Source: CAZPRW01 sp964577805 (lineage in GTDB: Bacteria > Verrucomicrobiota > Verrucomicrobiia > Opitutales > JAIRKQ01). From it: a stretch of DNA of 64,000 nucleotides. Location: assembly GCA_964577805.1 (NCBI GenBank), contig CAZOAG010000002.1:62001-126000 (forward strand). The letters run 5' to 3'. A program made the translations under genes and the position numbers. Below the pieces are notes generated by a model that saw only the letters and a program-made list of their open reading frames with translations, searched no databases and was not told the DNA's origin. The first letter of the stretch is position 1. Every line of letters starts with the position of its first letter. Shown here one piece after another: positions 46,749-55,590 of this stretch.

Positions 46749-47861
46749 TTAATATTTTAATAGTGTTGATAAAATACGTTGGCTGGCCCTACCATCACCG
46801 TATGGGTTTTTTATGTTATGCAGTCTGGAGTCTACGAATGATTTTCGTAAAATCGGTGTTGCTAAAGATATTATCTTGTTACTTTCTGTTCCTGCCATCT
46901 GTGTTGCTCCGCATGCGATGCCTTCAACACGTTCTGTTTGGTGGCGTAGGACGAGTGTTGGTACATTGAAAGTTGGTGCTTCTTCTTGTATACCTCCGCT
47001 ATCTGTCATTATTAATTTTGCCAGTTTCATCAGTAATACCATTGCGGCATAATTTAGTGGTGATGTTAATATGATATTGTTTATTTGTTCTAATGAATTT
47101 TGTATTTTAGATTGTACATTTGGATTTGGATGCAATGGCACTATAAACTGATGATCTTGAAATTTATTGCTCAAAGTTTTTATGGCAGATAAAATTTGTT
47201 GTAATCTTTCTCCATGGTTTTCACGACGGTGTACAGTGATCAGGACAATATTATCTTCAAATTTCAACCCGGTTGATAAAAGCTCTTGTTCTGCATTGTT
47301 CAAAGTATCTTGTTTTAATGCAAACAATGCATCAATACATGTATTTCCTGTTACAAAAATTTTATTTGGTTGTATGCCATCTTTTAAGAGTGCATGTTTT
47401 GATGATTCTGTTGGACAGAAATGAAAACTGGCAATTCGTGAAATCATCTGTCGGATGGCTTCTTCAGGGAATGGTTCGTATATATTGTCTGATCGCAAAC
47501 CGGCTTCAATGTGGCATACAGGGGTCTTGTGGTAAAAACTGACAAGTGCACCACAAAAAGCAGACATTGTGTCCCCTTGGACAAATGTCATATCAAATTT
47601 GTCTTTTGAAAAAACGTCGTGGAGCTTTTTCATGATTATGCTCTGAATTTCTGCTAATGATTGATTTGTTGTCATCGAATCTAAGCAAATATCAGGACGA
47701 ATGTCGAAAAACGACAATGTTTGAGAAGATAGTTCCTTTTGTTGTTCAGTATTGCAGATGGTACACGTAAAATCAGAACTATAGCCTTTTATAGCTAGTA
47801 TGACAGGTGCTAGCTTTATGGCTTCTGGACGAGTTCCTAATATTATTGCGATGCTTTTCAT
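46749..47861 (-). CDS. wecB: UDP-N-acetylglucosamine 2-epimerase
   Basis: Converts UDP-GlcNAc to UDP-ManNAc for surface polysaccharide. The 370-residue protein opens with IILGTRPEAIKLAPVILAI, has VQGDTMSAFCGALVSFYHK near residue 94, HIEAGLRS near 117 with EPFPEEAIRQ after it, VTVHRREN (here ITVHRRENHGE) near 205, and TDSGGIQEEAPTFNVPTLVL near 285. These are the substrate and allosteric-site residues of the family. Length is normal. The following gene, a glycosyltransferase, is broken, so the product may feed another pathway or be a remnant of one. Confidence 0.94.
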   Translation of the reverse strand: MKSIAIILGTRPEAIKLAPVILAIKGYSSDFTCTICNTEQQKELSSQTLSFFDIRPDICLDSMTTNQSLAEIQSIIMKKLHDVFSKDKFDMTFVQGDTMSAFCGALVSFYHKTPVCHIEAGLRSDNIYEPFPEEAIRQMISRIASFHFCPTESSKHALLKDGIQPNKIFVTGNTCIDALFALKQDTLNNAEQELLSTGLKFEDNIVLITVHRRENHGERLQQILSAIKTLSNKFQDHQFIVPLHPNPNVQSKIQNSLEQINNIILTSPLNYAAMVLLMKLAKLIMTDSGGIQEEAPTFNVPTLVLRHQTERVEGIACGATQMAGTESNKIISLATPILRKSFVDSRLHNIKNPYGDGRASQRILSTLLKY

Positions 47862-47914
47862 GCGTAGTTTATGATATTAGGCGTAAACTCTGGGCGTAAT
47901 ATGTCAATTTATTT

Positions 47915-48296
47915 TGGTGGAGGTGGCGGGGATTGAACCCGCGTCCTATGTATTGTCAGTAAACACATCTACATGCTTATCTGATATCATTATTTTCGCA
48001 AAAAGTTGTTCTACCAGCAAAATGACTTTTTGTTATCGCAATATTAGTACTTCATGTCTGCCAATTGCGATAGGAGACATGACGGCTTGATAAGTCGACA
48101 TCATAACTGCTCTATCAAGCTTCGAGCAGTATGACGTGCTGCGGTTTTATTAAGCAGCGGCGCAGACTGCATTGCTGAAGTCTACATTTATGACATTTTT
48201 GCCATTTATTATTATGACGGTTTGATAACGTAGCCAACCGTCAACTACGACATGCAGTGTTGACCTATCCTACACAGTCGAATCCATGGCACCCCC
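47915..48296 (-). ncRNA. ssrA: transfer-messenger RNA
   Basis: A one-piece tmRNA of about 382 bases. The 5' end GGGGGTG pairs with 3' CACCTCC, followed by discriminator A and encoded CCA. GGTGCCATGGATTCGAC at the 5' end and GGACGCGGGTTCAATCCCCG near the 3' end are the conserved tRNA-like parts. The middle holds the tag frame and pseudoknot-prone segments. It rescues stalled ribosomes and tags their products for proteolysis. Confidence 0.95.
48150..48203 (-). other. proposed tmRNA tag-peptide frame
   Basis: Inside the tmRNA one frame reads GKNVINVDFSNAVCAAA before TAA TAA, with resume codon GGC preceded by AATAATAAAT. The end in three alanines fits protease-recognised tags; Cys near the end and a glycine resume codon are uncommon. 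The resume point is inferred. Confidence 0.6.
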
Positions 48297-48366
48297 ACAA
48301 ATAAAACAATATAAAAGAACGTAAAATTTTACTATTCCCAAACTATGATGAAATGCAAGGGAAATA

Positions 48367-48894
48367 TTATGATGATGAAGTTTGTTGTTTTACTGAATTG
48401 CTTTTGGACAGTTTAATGGCGTCATTAGCAGCGTGCCATGCTAAAGTAGCACATTTTATTCTCATCGGGAATTTTTTTACACCAGATAATGCACAGACAT
48501 CGCCCAATGTCGTTATTTGACTGTCCGATATCGTGTTATCGGAATGTAACATTTCCAAGAACATGTTGATGATTGAATTCGATTCTTCGATAGATTTTCC
48601 TGTAAGCAGTTCTGTCATTAAGGAGGCACTAGCTTGTGAAATAGCACATCCTTCACCATCAAATGTAATTTCATGAATTAATCCATTATCAATTCTTGCG
48701 AATACTGTAATATTATCCCCGCAAGATGGATTGTATCCTTGAGAACATGTACATTGATCGTTCAATGTTCGTTTATTTCTTGGATGTCGATTATGATCGA
48801 GAATGACAGATTGATAAAGTTCATTAAGAGCATCGTCCACACTGTATTTTGTTATGAGATAATAATTTTGTGTCAACGACATTGATAGTGGCAA
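48367..48894 (-). CDS. sufU: SufU/IscU-type iron-sulfur scaffold
   Basis: A 175-residue cytoplasmic protein on which Fe-S clusters are assembled or sulfur is relayed. The three conserved cysteines are present: GYNPSCGDNITV near residue 58, FDGEGCAISQASASLM near 83, and MRIKCATLAWHA near 144, with the SufU-type insertion before the last. The first 17 residues (MPLSMSLTQNYYL and on) are extra, and an internal start at the second ATG (48882) is possible. nifJ at 60415 is a likely consumer of such clusters. Confidence 0.88.
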   Translation of the reverse strand: MPLSMSLTQNYYLITKYSVDDALNELYQSVILDHNRHPRNKRTLNDQCTCSQGYNPSCGDNITVFARIDNGLIHEITFDGEGCAISQASASLMTELLTGKSIEESNSIINMFLEMLHSDNTISDSQITTLGDVCALSGVKKFPMRIKCATLAWHAANDAIKLSKSNSVKQQTSSS

Positions 48895-49005
48895 TGTTTG
48901 TACATCAATAATTATGATAAAATATGATTTTTTTCTGTAGTATATTCTTGTGCAGCGTGATATTTATAACAGATTTCTCCGAAGATTTCTGGGAGTTGGG
49001 TAGTT

Positions 49006-50172
49006 ATGAAGATCAATATTAAAAAAGCCAGTTGTGCAATCATAATTTCAATCATAGTATTGGTCACATTCGGCATAATGGGAAATGCTCTATGTCGATA
49101 TCGAGGAAAGTATCATTATTATCGTGATCAGGCAAATTGTGCGATGTCAAATGTGCAGTATGTTCTAAGCTGTTATGGCGATCCATATATAGTGGATTTT
49201 AAAGATATAATAAAACATCCAAAAGTTAGTATAATACTGCCAGTATATAATAAAGGTTGGTGTGTAGAAGCAGCATTGAGAAGTTTGCAAAGACAAACAT
49301 TAAAAGAAATCGAAATCATTTGTGTAGATGATGGGTCAACAGATAATTCCATTGCTAAAATAAAAAATTATCAACAACATGATACACGGATAAAGTTAGT
49401 AGAAAATGGAAAGAATCGTGGCCTTGTGTATACCCGTGTACACGGAATACGAGAGGCTACAGGAGATTACATAATGTTTCTAGATCCAGATGATTTGTAT
49501 GCTACAAATGATATCGTTGAAGTTGCATATAATAAGTGCGTAGAAAATGATGTTGATGTTGTGTGTTTTGGTGGATATATTTCGAGAAAAGAGTCTTTGC
49601 GTCCTGATGCCTTTTGTCATGGTATTGATATTGAGAAAATCCAACATGATAAAGATCTGTTTTTTACGAATGTTTCAGTGACAGTTTGGAGCAAATGCGC
49701 TAAACGAGAATGTTGGCTTGCTACACTAGATGTTATTACTGATGATATTCTAAATGAATATATTAATTATAGAGAAGATGTTTTGTTTTCGCAAGTTTTG
49801 TCCCTGTGCATAACAAAATGCATTTGTATACCTGAATGTGGATATTTTTATAATTGCAATAATCAGTCCTTGTGTTCGCAACAAACCATGAATTTTGATT
49901 GTGATTTAAAGCATGCCAATGATATTTTTATAGCTTATAGTGCTATTTTGAGATCATCACCGCATATGCAAGATTTCTTACTTAAACATTTTGTGTATTG
50001 GATTAATGATCATAGAATTTTCGCTCCTTACACCGATGATCAATTGCAGCAATTATATGATATTTATATGCAAATAAATTTTGATGATGAGCATAAAGCG
50101 AAATTGTCTAAGTATTTGCAAGATGGTATGGCGGAAATACGAAAGCTGAGAGACAGCGATCTGCAAAAGTAA
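49006..50172 (+). CDS. membrane-anchored family 2 glycosyltransferase, copy 1
   Basis: A 388-residue protein with one N-terminal helix (CAIIISIIVLVTFGIMG) and a GT-A domain. VSIILPVYNKGWCVEAALRS near residue 73, ICVDDGSTDNS near 100 and MFLDPDDLY near 156 are the nucleotide-sugar and metal-binding motifs of family GT2. The C-terminal 170 residues are less conserved and include CNNQSLCSQQ. It probably adds sugars to lipid-linked or surface glycans at the inner membrane. It is paralogous to the gene at 53646, and a 413-bp block of the two is identical but for one base. It lies upstream of comF. Confidence 0.88.
   Translation: MKINIKKASCAIIISIIVLVTFGIMGNALCRYRGKYHYYRDQANCAMSNVQYVLSCYGDPYIVDFKDIIKHPKVSIILPVYNKGWCVEAALRSLQRQTLKEIEIICVDDGSTDNSIAKIKNYQQHDTRIKLVENGKNRGLVYTRVHGIREATGDYIMFLDPDDLYATNDIVEVAYNKCVENDVDVVCFGGYISRKESLRPDAFCHGIDIEKIQHDKDLFFTNVSVTVWSKCAKRECWLATLDVITDDILNEYINYREDVLFSQVLSLCITKCICIPECGYFYNCNNQSLCSQQTMNFDCDLKHANDIFIAYSAILRSSPHMQDFLLKHFVYWINDHRIFAPYTDDQLQQLYDIYMQINFDDEHKAKLSKYLQDGMAEIRKLRDSDLQK
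49159..49571 (+). repeat. 413-bp block shared with second glycosyltransferase
   Basis: Matches 53862-54274 at every base except one (GATCCATAT versus GATCCGTAT near 49185). It covers the GT2 catalytic core; sequences on both sides are clearly diverged. Confidence 0.97.
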
Positions 50173-50457
50173 TTGTGTACTGCCGGTGCTATTGTGAGTA
50201 GTTCTATTAAATGCATGGCATAAAATAGTTTTTTATTAAAATTTAATCAGCATTTGTGGCTACGATTTTGGTGTCATTTATGCTGGTTTTTATTTTTGTA
50301 AAAAAATATTGTTTATTTGTGCTAAGCGAACGAAACGTCCTAATCTTGACACGTTTGTGAGGTTTTGGTAAGTGCAGATATTGTGACTTATCGACGAAAT
50401 CTTGTAGATGATTGTGTCGTATAATGGTTTTGTTGATTGGAATTGTGGGGAAAAATC

Positions 50458-51198
50458 ATGGTGTTGCTGCAGAAAATAAAAGATATATCATGTGGAATAG
50501 TTGATGTATTATTGCCACGTAAATGTTTGATCTGTGGTTGTCCATCAGCGAAACATTATAATAATTTATGTGGTAGTTGTTTATCAGCTATACCGTGGAT
50601 ATTTGGTCAGAGATGTATATTTTGTTCACGTCCGATGGGAGATGTTGGAGCGAGCGAACAAGCAATATGTTCAAATTGTAAGAATCAACCATTTCCATAT
50701 CTTGATCGCATTGCATGTTGGTTGCACACAGGTATTGGACGGAATATCATTTTAGCGTTGAAATATCATAAGGCAGATTTTTTACAGAGAGATATCACGC
50801 GACTTATATGTGATTTCAGGCAGGATATTGTAGAATTTGTTCGAGATGCCGTTATTGTTCCTGTCCCAGTGTCATATTTGCGATATTTGCAACGTGGGTA
50901 TAATCAAGCGATGGTGATAGCACGGGCGATATGCCGTGCGACATATGGTTCATCTGTGATGAAGTTATTGAGCAGTAAATATAAACGTTCACAGACATTT
51001 TTTAATCATGATAAACGAATAAAAAATGTACAAGGCATCTTTGCTGCGAATTCTTTATGTCAATGGATTTCTCGTGATCGAAGGATCATTTTAGTAGATG
51101 ACGTTGCAACAACAGGGGCAACTGTTATTGAGTGTTGTAATGTTTTAAAAAAGTTAGGATTTAATGATTTACATGTGCTTACTTTATCATACGGATAA
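50458..51198 (+). CDS. comF: ComF-family phosphoribosyltransferase-like protein
   Basis: A 246-residue protein starting at the ATG at 50458 behind GGGG (a TTG at 50437 is less likely). The N-terminus carries a zinc-finger-like set of cysteines (LPRKCLICGCPS, LCGSC, RCIFCSRPM, ICSNCK). The rest is a phosphoribosyltransferase fold with VPVPVSYLRYLQRGYNQA near residue 140 and the signature IILVDDVATTGAT near 213. ComF binds PriA and works in transforming DNA processing or DNA repair. It is first in a tight operon with accD and murE. Confidence 0.9.
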   Translation: MVLLQKIKDISCGIVDVLLPRKCLICGCPSAKHYNNLCGSCLSAIPWIFGQRCIFCSRPMGDVGASEQAICSNCKNQPFPYLDRIACWLHTGIGRNIILALKYHKADFLQRDITRLICDFRQDIVEFVRDAVIVPVPVSYLRYLQRGYNQAMVIARAICRATYGSSVMKLLSSKYKRSQTFFNHDKRIKNVQGIFAANSLCQWISRDRRIILVDDVATTGATVIECCNVLKKLGFNDLHVLTLSYG

Positions 51199-51205
51199 TT
51201 AGCAA

Positions 51206-52057
51206 ATGGCCATCTTCAGTAAACCGAAATATTCTACAATTTCGATAAAAAAACGTGATATTCCTAAGGGTGTTTGGACACGATGTCCTGTCAGCGGCGA
51301 AATGATTTATAATCGCGACCTAGAAAATAATTTTATGGTAGTTCCGAAAAGCGGATATCATTTCCCATTATCTGCTGATAAACGTATAGAATTATTATGT
51401 GATGATGGGACATTTCATGAACTGTGGACAGATATTGAAACAGTAGATGCACTGGGGTTTCAAGGAGATGTTTCATATGCTGATAAATTAGAAAAAAGCC
51501 GTGCGAAAACTGGCATGAGGGATGCTGTCATTGCTGGCAGTGCACAATTAAATGGAATTGGCATTGCATTTGCTGTTATGGATTTTCGGTTTTTGGGTGC
51601 CAGTATGGGGTCCGTTGTTGGTGAAAAAATTACACGGACAATAGAGTTGGGACTAGAAAGACATATGCCAGTAATCATTGTTTGTGCATCTGGTGGTGCT
51701 CGTATGTATGAAGGAATTTTAAGCCTTATGCAAATGGCCAAAACATCTGCTGCATTGGCGAAATTAAAGGAAGCAAATATTCCTTATATTCCTATATTGA
51801 CCAACCCTACTATGGCTGGTGTTATGGCGAGTTTTGCATCATTGGGAGATGTTATAATAGCTGAGCCGGGGGCGTTGATAGGATTTGCTGGTCCGCGTGT
51901 TATAAAGGAGACGACACATCAGGACCTTCCAGAAGGGTTTCAAACGGCAGAGTTTTTATTATCACATGGATTAATCGATCAAATCGTCCCGCGGTTACAA
52001 TTGAAAGAACGGCTGTCATTTTTTTTAAGTGCTTTCGGATTTGGCAAAAATAAATAA
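51206..52057 (+). CDS. accD: acetyl-CoA carboxylase carboxyltransferase beta subunit, zinc ribbon degenerate
   Basis: With AccA it transfers the carboxyl group from biotin to acetyl-CoA in fatty-acid synthesis. The 283-residue product has the AccD core: FRFLGASMGSVVGEKI, ICASGGARMYEG (here VCASGGARMYEGILSLMQM) near residue 155, and GFAGPRVIKETTHQDLPEGF (then QTAEFLL) near 230. In E. coli four cysteines at 27, 30, 46 and 49 bind zinc. Here only Cys27 remains and the other positions are Ser30, Val46 and Ser49, so the ribbon cannot bind zinc in the usual way. It sits between comF and murE with gaps of seven and six bases. Confidence 0.94.
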   Translation: MAIFSKPKYSTISIKKRDIPKGVWTRCPVSGEMIYNRDLENNFMVVPKSGYHFPLSADKRIELLCDDGTFHELWTDIETVDALGFQGDVSYADKLEKSRAKTGMRDAVIAGSAQLNGIGIAFAVMDFRFLGASMGSVVGEKITRTIELGLERHMPVIIVCASGGARMYEGILSLMQMAKTSAALAKLKEANIPYIPILTNPTMAGVMASFASLGDVIIAEPGALIGFAGPRVIKETTHQDLPEGFQTAEFLLSHGLIDQIVPRLQLKERLSFFLSAFGFGKNK

Positions 52058-52063
52058 TATTAT

Positions 52064-53569
52064 ATGGCGACATTTGGTGAATTATTAGATGGCATTGTTG
52101 TTGAATCATCTGATATACTGTTGCAGTATCAACATTTGCAGATTGATCACATTACAGCAGATTCTCGAAATGTACCGTCGAATGGTAATATAATATTTTT
52201 TGCATTAAATGGTGTTCACGTTGATGGTCATGCCTTCATTGAAGACGTTGTTAAAAAAAATCCTAATACTATCATTATTTCGGAACATTCAGTAGATACA
52301 AAGTGTTTATTGTCAATAAGAGTGGATGATATTAATGATGCAATGGCCAAGGTCGCCAGGCGATATTTTCAATGTCCTGATGACTCAATGGAGATTATCG
52401 CTATCACTGGTACTAATGGCAAGACGACAACATCGTATTTATGTCATGCTATGCTTGGTGCGTTGTGGAAGACTGCAGTGATTGGAACGATTGCGTATCG
52501 TATAGGTGATGAAGTACGTGATGCGCCGAATACTACTCCAGTCGCAATAGATTTATTCAACATATTGTCGGATGCCAAAAAGCAGCAATGTTCTATCGCT
52601 GTTCTTGAAATTAGTTCTCATGGGTTGACGCAAAAACGTGCATTGGGATTATCCGTTGATGTTGCAGTATTTACAAACCTTACGCAAGATCATTTGGACT
52701 ATCATCATGATATGGAACAATATTTTGATGCTAAAAAGATGTTATTTGATGGCAGGAATGGGATTGTTCCGAAACATGCAGTTATTAATATTGATGATGT
52801 TTATGGTGATCGATTGTATGAAATGGTGCGTAGTACGATACATAGCATATCATTTGGATTTTCTGAATATGCAGATGCTCGTATTGTTGTAACGACATAT
52901 AATTCAATATCTGGTGTGTCTTTTGAACTGCATTATAATAATTCTGTATATTGTTTGTCGTCATCATTGATCGGCAAACATAATATTTACAATATTGCAG
53001 GTGCGTTTCTTGCATCATTATGTTTGCACAATGAACCGGATGTTTTTTGTCAGGCATTGGTTGGTGTGTATGGGGTTTCTGGAAGATTAGAAAAAGTACC
53101 GCTATGTAATGGTGCATGTGCATTTGTTGATTTTGCTCATACGCCTGATGGATTACGTGTAGTTTTAGAAGCGTTGAATGAACTTAAACATCATGATGGA
53201 CGGTTGATAGTTGTGTTTGGATGTGGTGGTTGTCGCGATAGAAGTAAACGTGCTCCGATGACGTCTGTTGTCGATAAATATGCAGATATTGCGATCGTTA
53301 CGTCCGATAATCCACGTGATGAACAAATAGAATCAATTTTCGATGATATGCGACCAGGGATTACGAATGTAGAAAAATTTTCATTCGTTAATGATAGAAA
53401 AGATGCAATTCGGCAAGCATTGAAAATGTCACGAGCGCATGATATTATTTTAATCGCTGGGAAGGGACATGAACAATATCAAATTATTGGAAACAAAAAA
53501 TATCACTATAGCGATTGTGAGACGGTGAAATTTTTGAATGAGGAAATTGATGATGTATCATTATTATGA
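52064..53569 (+). CDS. murE: UDP-MurNAc-tripeptide synthetase (meso-diaminopimelate adding)
   Basis: Adds the third residue of the peptidoglycan stem peptide in the cytoplasm. The 501-residue product has the Mur ligase N-domain with DSRNVPSNGNIIFFALNG, the ATP loop IAITGTNGKTTTSYL near residue 110, EISSHGLTQKRALGL, FTNLTQDHLDYH, and the C-domain VDFAHTPDGLRVVLEAL. TSDNPRDEQIESIFDDM near 414 contains DNPR, the motif for meso-diaminopimelate rather than lysine. That links it to dapF at 10315. Last in the comF-accD-murE operon. Confidence 0.95.
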   Translation: MATFGELLDGIVVESSDILLQYQHLQIDHITADSRNVPSNGNIIFFALNGVHVDGHAFIEDVVKKNPNTIIISEHSVDTKCLLSIRVDDINDAMAKVARRYFQCPDDSMEIIAITGTNGKTTTSYLCHAMLGALWKTAVIGTIAYRIGDEVRDAPNTTPVAIDLFNILSDAKKQQCSIAVLEISSHGLTQKRALGLSVDVAVFTNLTQDHLDYHHDMEQYFDAKKMLFDGRNGIVPKHAVINIDDVYGDRLYEMVRSTIHSISFGFSEYADARIVVTTYNSISGVSFELHYNNSVYCLSSSLIGKHNIYNIAGAFLASLCLHNEPDVFCQALVGVYGVSGRLEKVPLCNGACAFVDFAHTPDGLRVVLEALNELKHHDGRLIVVFGCGGCRDRSKRAPMTSVVDKYADIAIVTSDNPRDEQIESIFDDMRPGITNVEKFSFVNDRKDAIRQALKMSRAHDIILIAGKGHEQYQIIGNKKYHYSDCETVKFLNEEIDDVSLL

Positions 53570-53645
53570 CATATTTGAAATAATAAATTGTATTGTAAGA
53601 GATTTGCATTAAACCACGCATGGTGTATCTTTAGGACTAGAGAAG

Positions 53646-54875
53646 GTGGAGTGGATGGATATGTTATTGGCAATAATTTCAATCATAGCATTGGTTGTAT
53701 TCGGGATAATGGGAAATGCTCTATGTCGATATCGAGGAAAGTATCATGAGTATAGAGATCAATATAACAAATGTCATGCGCAGTACAAAAAATGCAATGA
53801 ACTTGCAAATGTTGTCCAAGAAAGGTTGGAAAAAACAAATACTATTGTGGCTAATATAGGATATGTTCTAAGCTGTTATGGCGATCCGTATATAGTGGAT
53901 TTTAAAGATATAATAAAACATCCAAAAGTTAGTATAATACTGCCAGTATATAATAAAGGTTGGTGTGTAGAAGCAGCATTGAGAAGTTTGCAAAGACAAA
54001 CATTAAAAGAAATCGAAATCATTTGTGTAGATGATGGGTCAACAGATAATTCCATTGCTAAAATAAAAAATTATCAACAACATGATACACGGATAAAGTT
54101 AGTAGAAAATGGAAAGAATCGTGGCCTTGTGTATACCCGTGTACACGGAATACGAGAGGCTACAGGAGATTACATAATGTTTCTAGATCCAGATGATTTG
54201 TATGCTACAAATGATATCGTTGAAGTTGCATATAATAAGTGCGTAGAAAATGATGTTGATGTTGTGTGTTTTGGGGCGTATATGTTGCGTAGAGAATCAT
54301 TGCATGTAACACCTCTTTGTGAAAATATTGAAACTAGCAAAGTATATAGCGATAAGGATTTGTTTTGGACAAATATTGAAAGATATTGTTGGGATAAATT
54401 TGCTAAGAGAGAATGTTGGTTGGCAGCATTGAATATTATTCCCTCAGATGTCATAGAGAAGCATGTCCGTCATGCTGAAGATTGGTTGCTGTCGCATGCA
54501 CTGTCACGATGCATTAAAAAGTATATGCATATAAATAAGAGCGGATATTTTTATAATCTCAACACACAGTCGGCATGTGTTCAACCGTGGAAGATTTTTG
54601 ATCGTGCAGTCAAGCATGCTAATGACATTCTGGTTGTGCATAATCAAATCCTGGCATTGTCCCCGTGCTTACAAGATTTTTTGATACAACATTTCAGATG
54701 TTGGATCAAAGGCCATGACATTTTAGGACCTTACACAGACGATCAATTGCAGCAATTATACGATATTTATATGCAAATAAATTTTGACGATGAGCATAAA
54801 GCAAAATTATCTAAGTGTTTGCGAGATGGCATTGTGGAAATACGAAAGTTACGCGATGGTGCGCCACGAGGATAG
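53646..54875 (+). CDS. membrane-anchored family 2 glycosyltransferase, copy 2
   Basis: A 409-residue paralogue of the gene at 49006, 77 bases after murE. N-terminal helix LLAIISIIALVVFGIMG, then a 20-residue longer stem (YRDQYNKCHAQYKKCNELAN) than copy 1, then the shared GT2 core with the DDGSTDN and FLDPDDLY motifs. The C-terminal 170 residues keep the frame of copy 1 (for example FLIQHFRCWIKGHDILGPYT) but with many changes, including different residues around the presumed acceptor site. The two enzymes probably use the same donor with different acceptors; this is inference from the identical core and variable ends. Confidence 0.88.
   Translation: MEWMDMLLAIISIIALVVFGIMGNALCRYRGKYHEYRDQYNKCHAQYKKCNELANVVQERLEKTNTIVANIGYVLSCYGDPYIVDFKDIIKHPKVSIILPVYNKGWCVEAALRSLQRQTLKEIEIICVDDGSTDNSIAKIKNYQQHDTRIKLVENGKNRGLVYTRVHGIREATGDYIMFLDPDDLYATNDIVEVAYNKCVENDVDVVCFGAYMLRRESLHVTPLCENIETSKVYSDKDLFWTNIERYCWDKFAKRECWLAALNIIPSDVIEKHVRHAEDWLLSHALSRCIKKYMHINKSGYFYNLNTQSACVQPWKIFDRAVKHANDILVVHNQILALSPCLQDFLIQHFRCWIKGHDILGPYTDDQLQQLYDIYMQINFDDEHKAKLSKCLRDGIVEIRKLRDGAPRG
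53862..54274 (+). repeat. 413-bp block shared with first glycosyltransferase
   Basis: Partner of 49159-49571; one mismatch in 413 bases, same orientation, 4703 bases apart with comF, accD and murE between. Confidence 0.97.
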
Positions 54876-54894
54876 AATGTCATTTGTGGTAGTA

Positions 54895-54925
54895 TTGATT
54901 GGTTGTTTGTTGAATTGCCAATCAA
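54895..54925. terminator. hairpin between convergent genes
   Basis: TTGATTGG / CCAATCAA perfect 8-bp stem with a 15-base T-rich loop, midway between the stops of the plus-strand gene at 54875 and the minus-strand gene at 54930. Could serve both. Confidence 0.45.
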
Positions 54926-54929
54926 AGTG

Positions 54930-55397
54930 TTATGATTGCTTTTGTTCGTATTGAGTGCCCAGTAATTTCGTTACAAGTGATCGAGTACGATCAATAATTG
55001 GCTGCCATAATTTCTCATCCTCTGGCAATTTGGTTAAAGTATACAGCTCATATATTTCTTGTCTAAGAGATTTATTATTGACATGAGAAATGACAATGTC
55101 TGCAGATGGTTCGTCAGGTGGATATGATTTCGGCATGCCAAGACACCGTCGAATAGCATAACGTATAAAAAATTTAAAGTTTTCATCGTCACTATATAAC
55201 ATCGCACGCTCTAAATTAACAATGGCAGCACCAATAGAATATTTTGGGTCAGCGAAGTTTTTAGCATCGGTCATTCGTTTTTTTCTAATGCCGTATTTTA
55301 TTGTGCATGTTAGGATGGCAGAAGATGATATCGTTAAAAAGATAAACGCGAAAATCTTCCAATGTTCATTAAAAAATTCTATCATTTGTGGTGACAC
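54930..55397 (-). CDS. single-helix membrane protein, possibly BatD C-terminus-like
   Basis: A 155-residue protein with one N-terminal membrane helix (IFAFIFLTISSSAILTC) and a cytoplasmic helical part. The succession AAIVNLERAMLYSDDENFKF, FIRYAIRRCLG, and a later LRQEIYELYTLTKLP resembles the C-terminal cytoplasmic tail found on BatD-like aerotolerance proteins. Those work with MoxR ATPases, one of which is at 7436. The resemblance is structural pattern only, and no BatD beta domain is present. It lies between the second glycosyltransferase and obg, transcribed against both. Confidence 0.55.
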   Translation of the reverse strand: MSPQMIEFFNEHWKIFAFIFLTISSSAILTCTIKYGIRKKRMTDAKNFADPKYSIGAAIVNLERAMLYSDDENFKFFIRYAIRRCLGMPKSYPPDEPSADIVISHVNNKSLRQEIYELYTLTKLPEDEKLWQPIIDRTRSLVTKLLGTQYEQKQS

Positions 55398-55590
55398 AAG
55401 ATAAAATCTGACAATGGCAGGTTAGCCAGTCAATCCAAGATTGTGATATTATATGCATTTTGCGGAGTATTAGGTCCATTATTATATGATATTGAAAATT
55501 GAATGTTGGCCGATTCTTTGAACAAATATATGCTTTGACAATGTTGTTATTGTTTGCAGTAAATCGTCGGGTAGTAATGTTGCATGTCCC

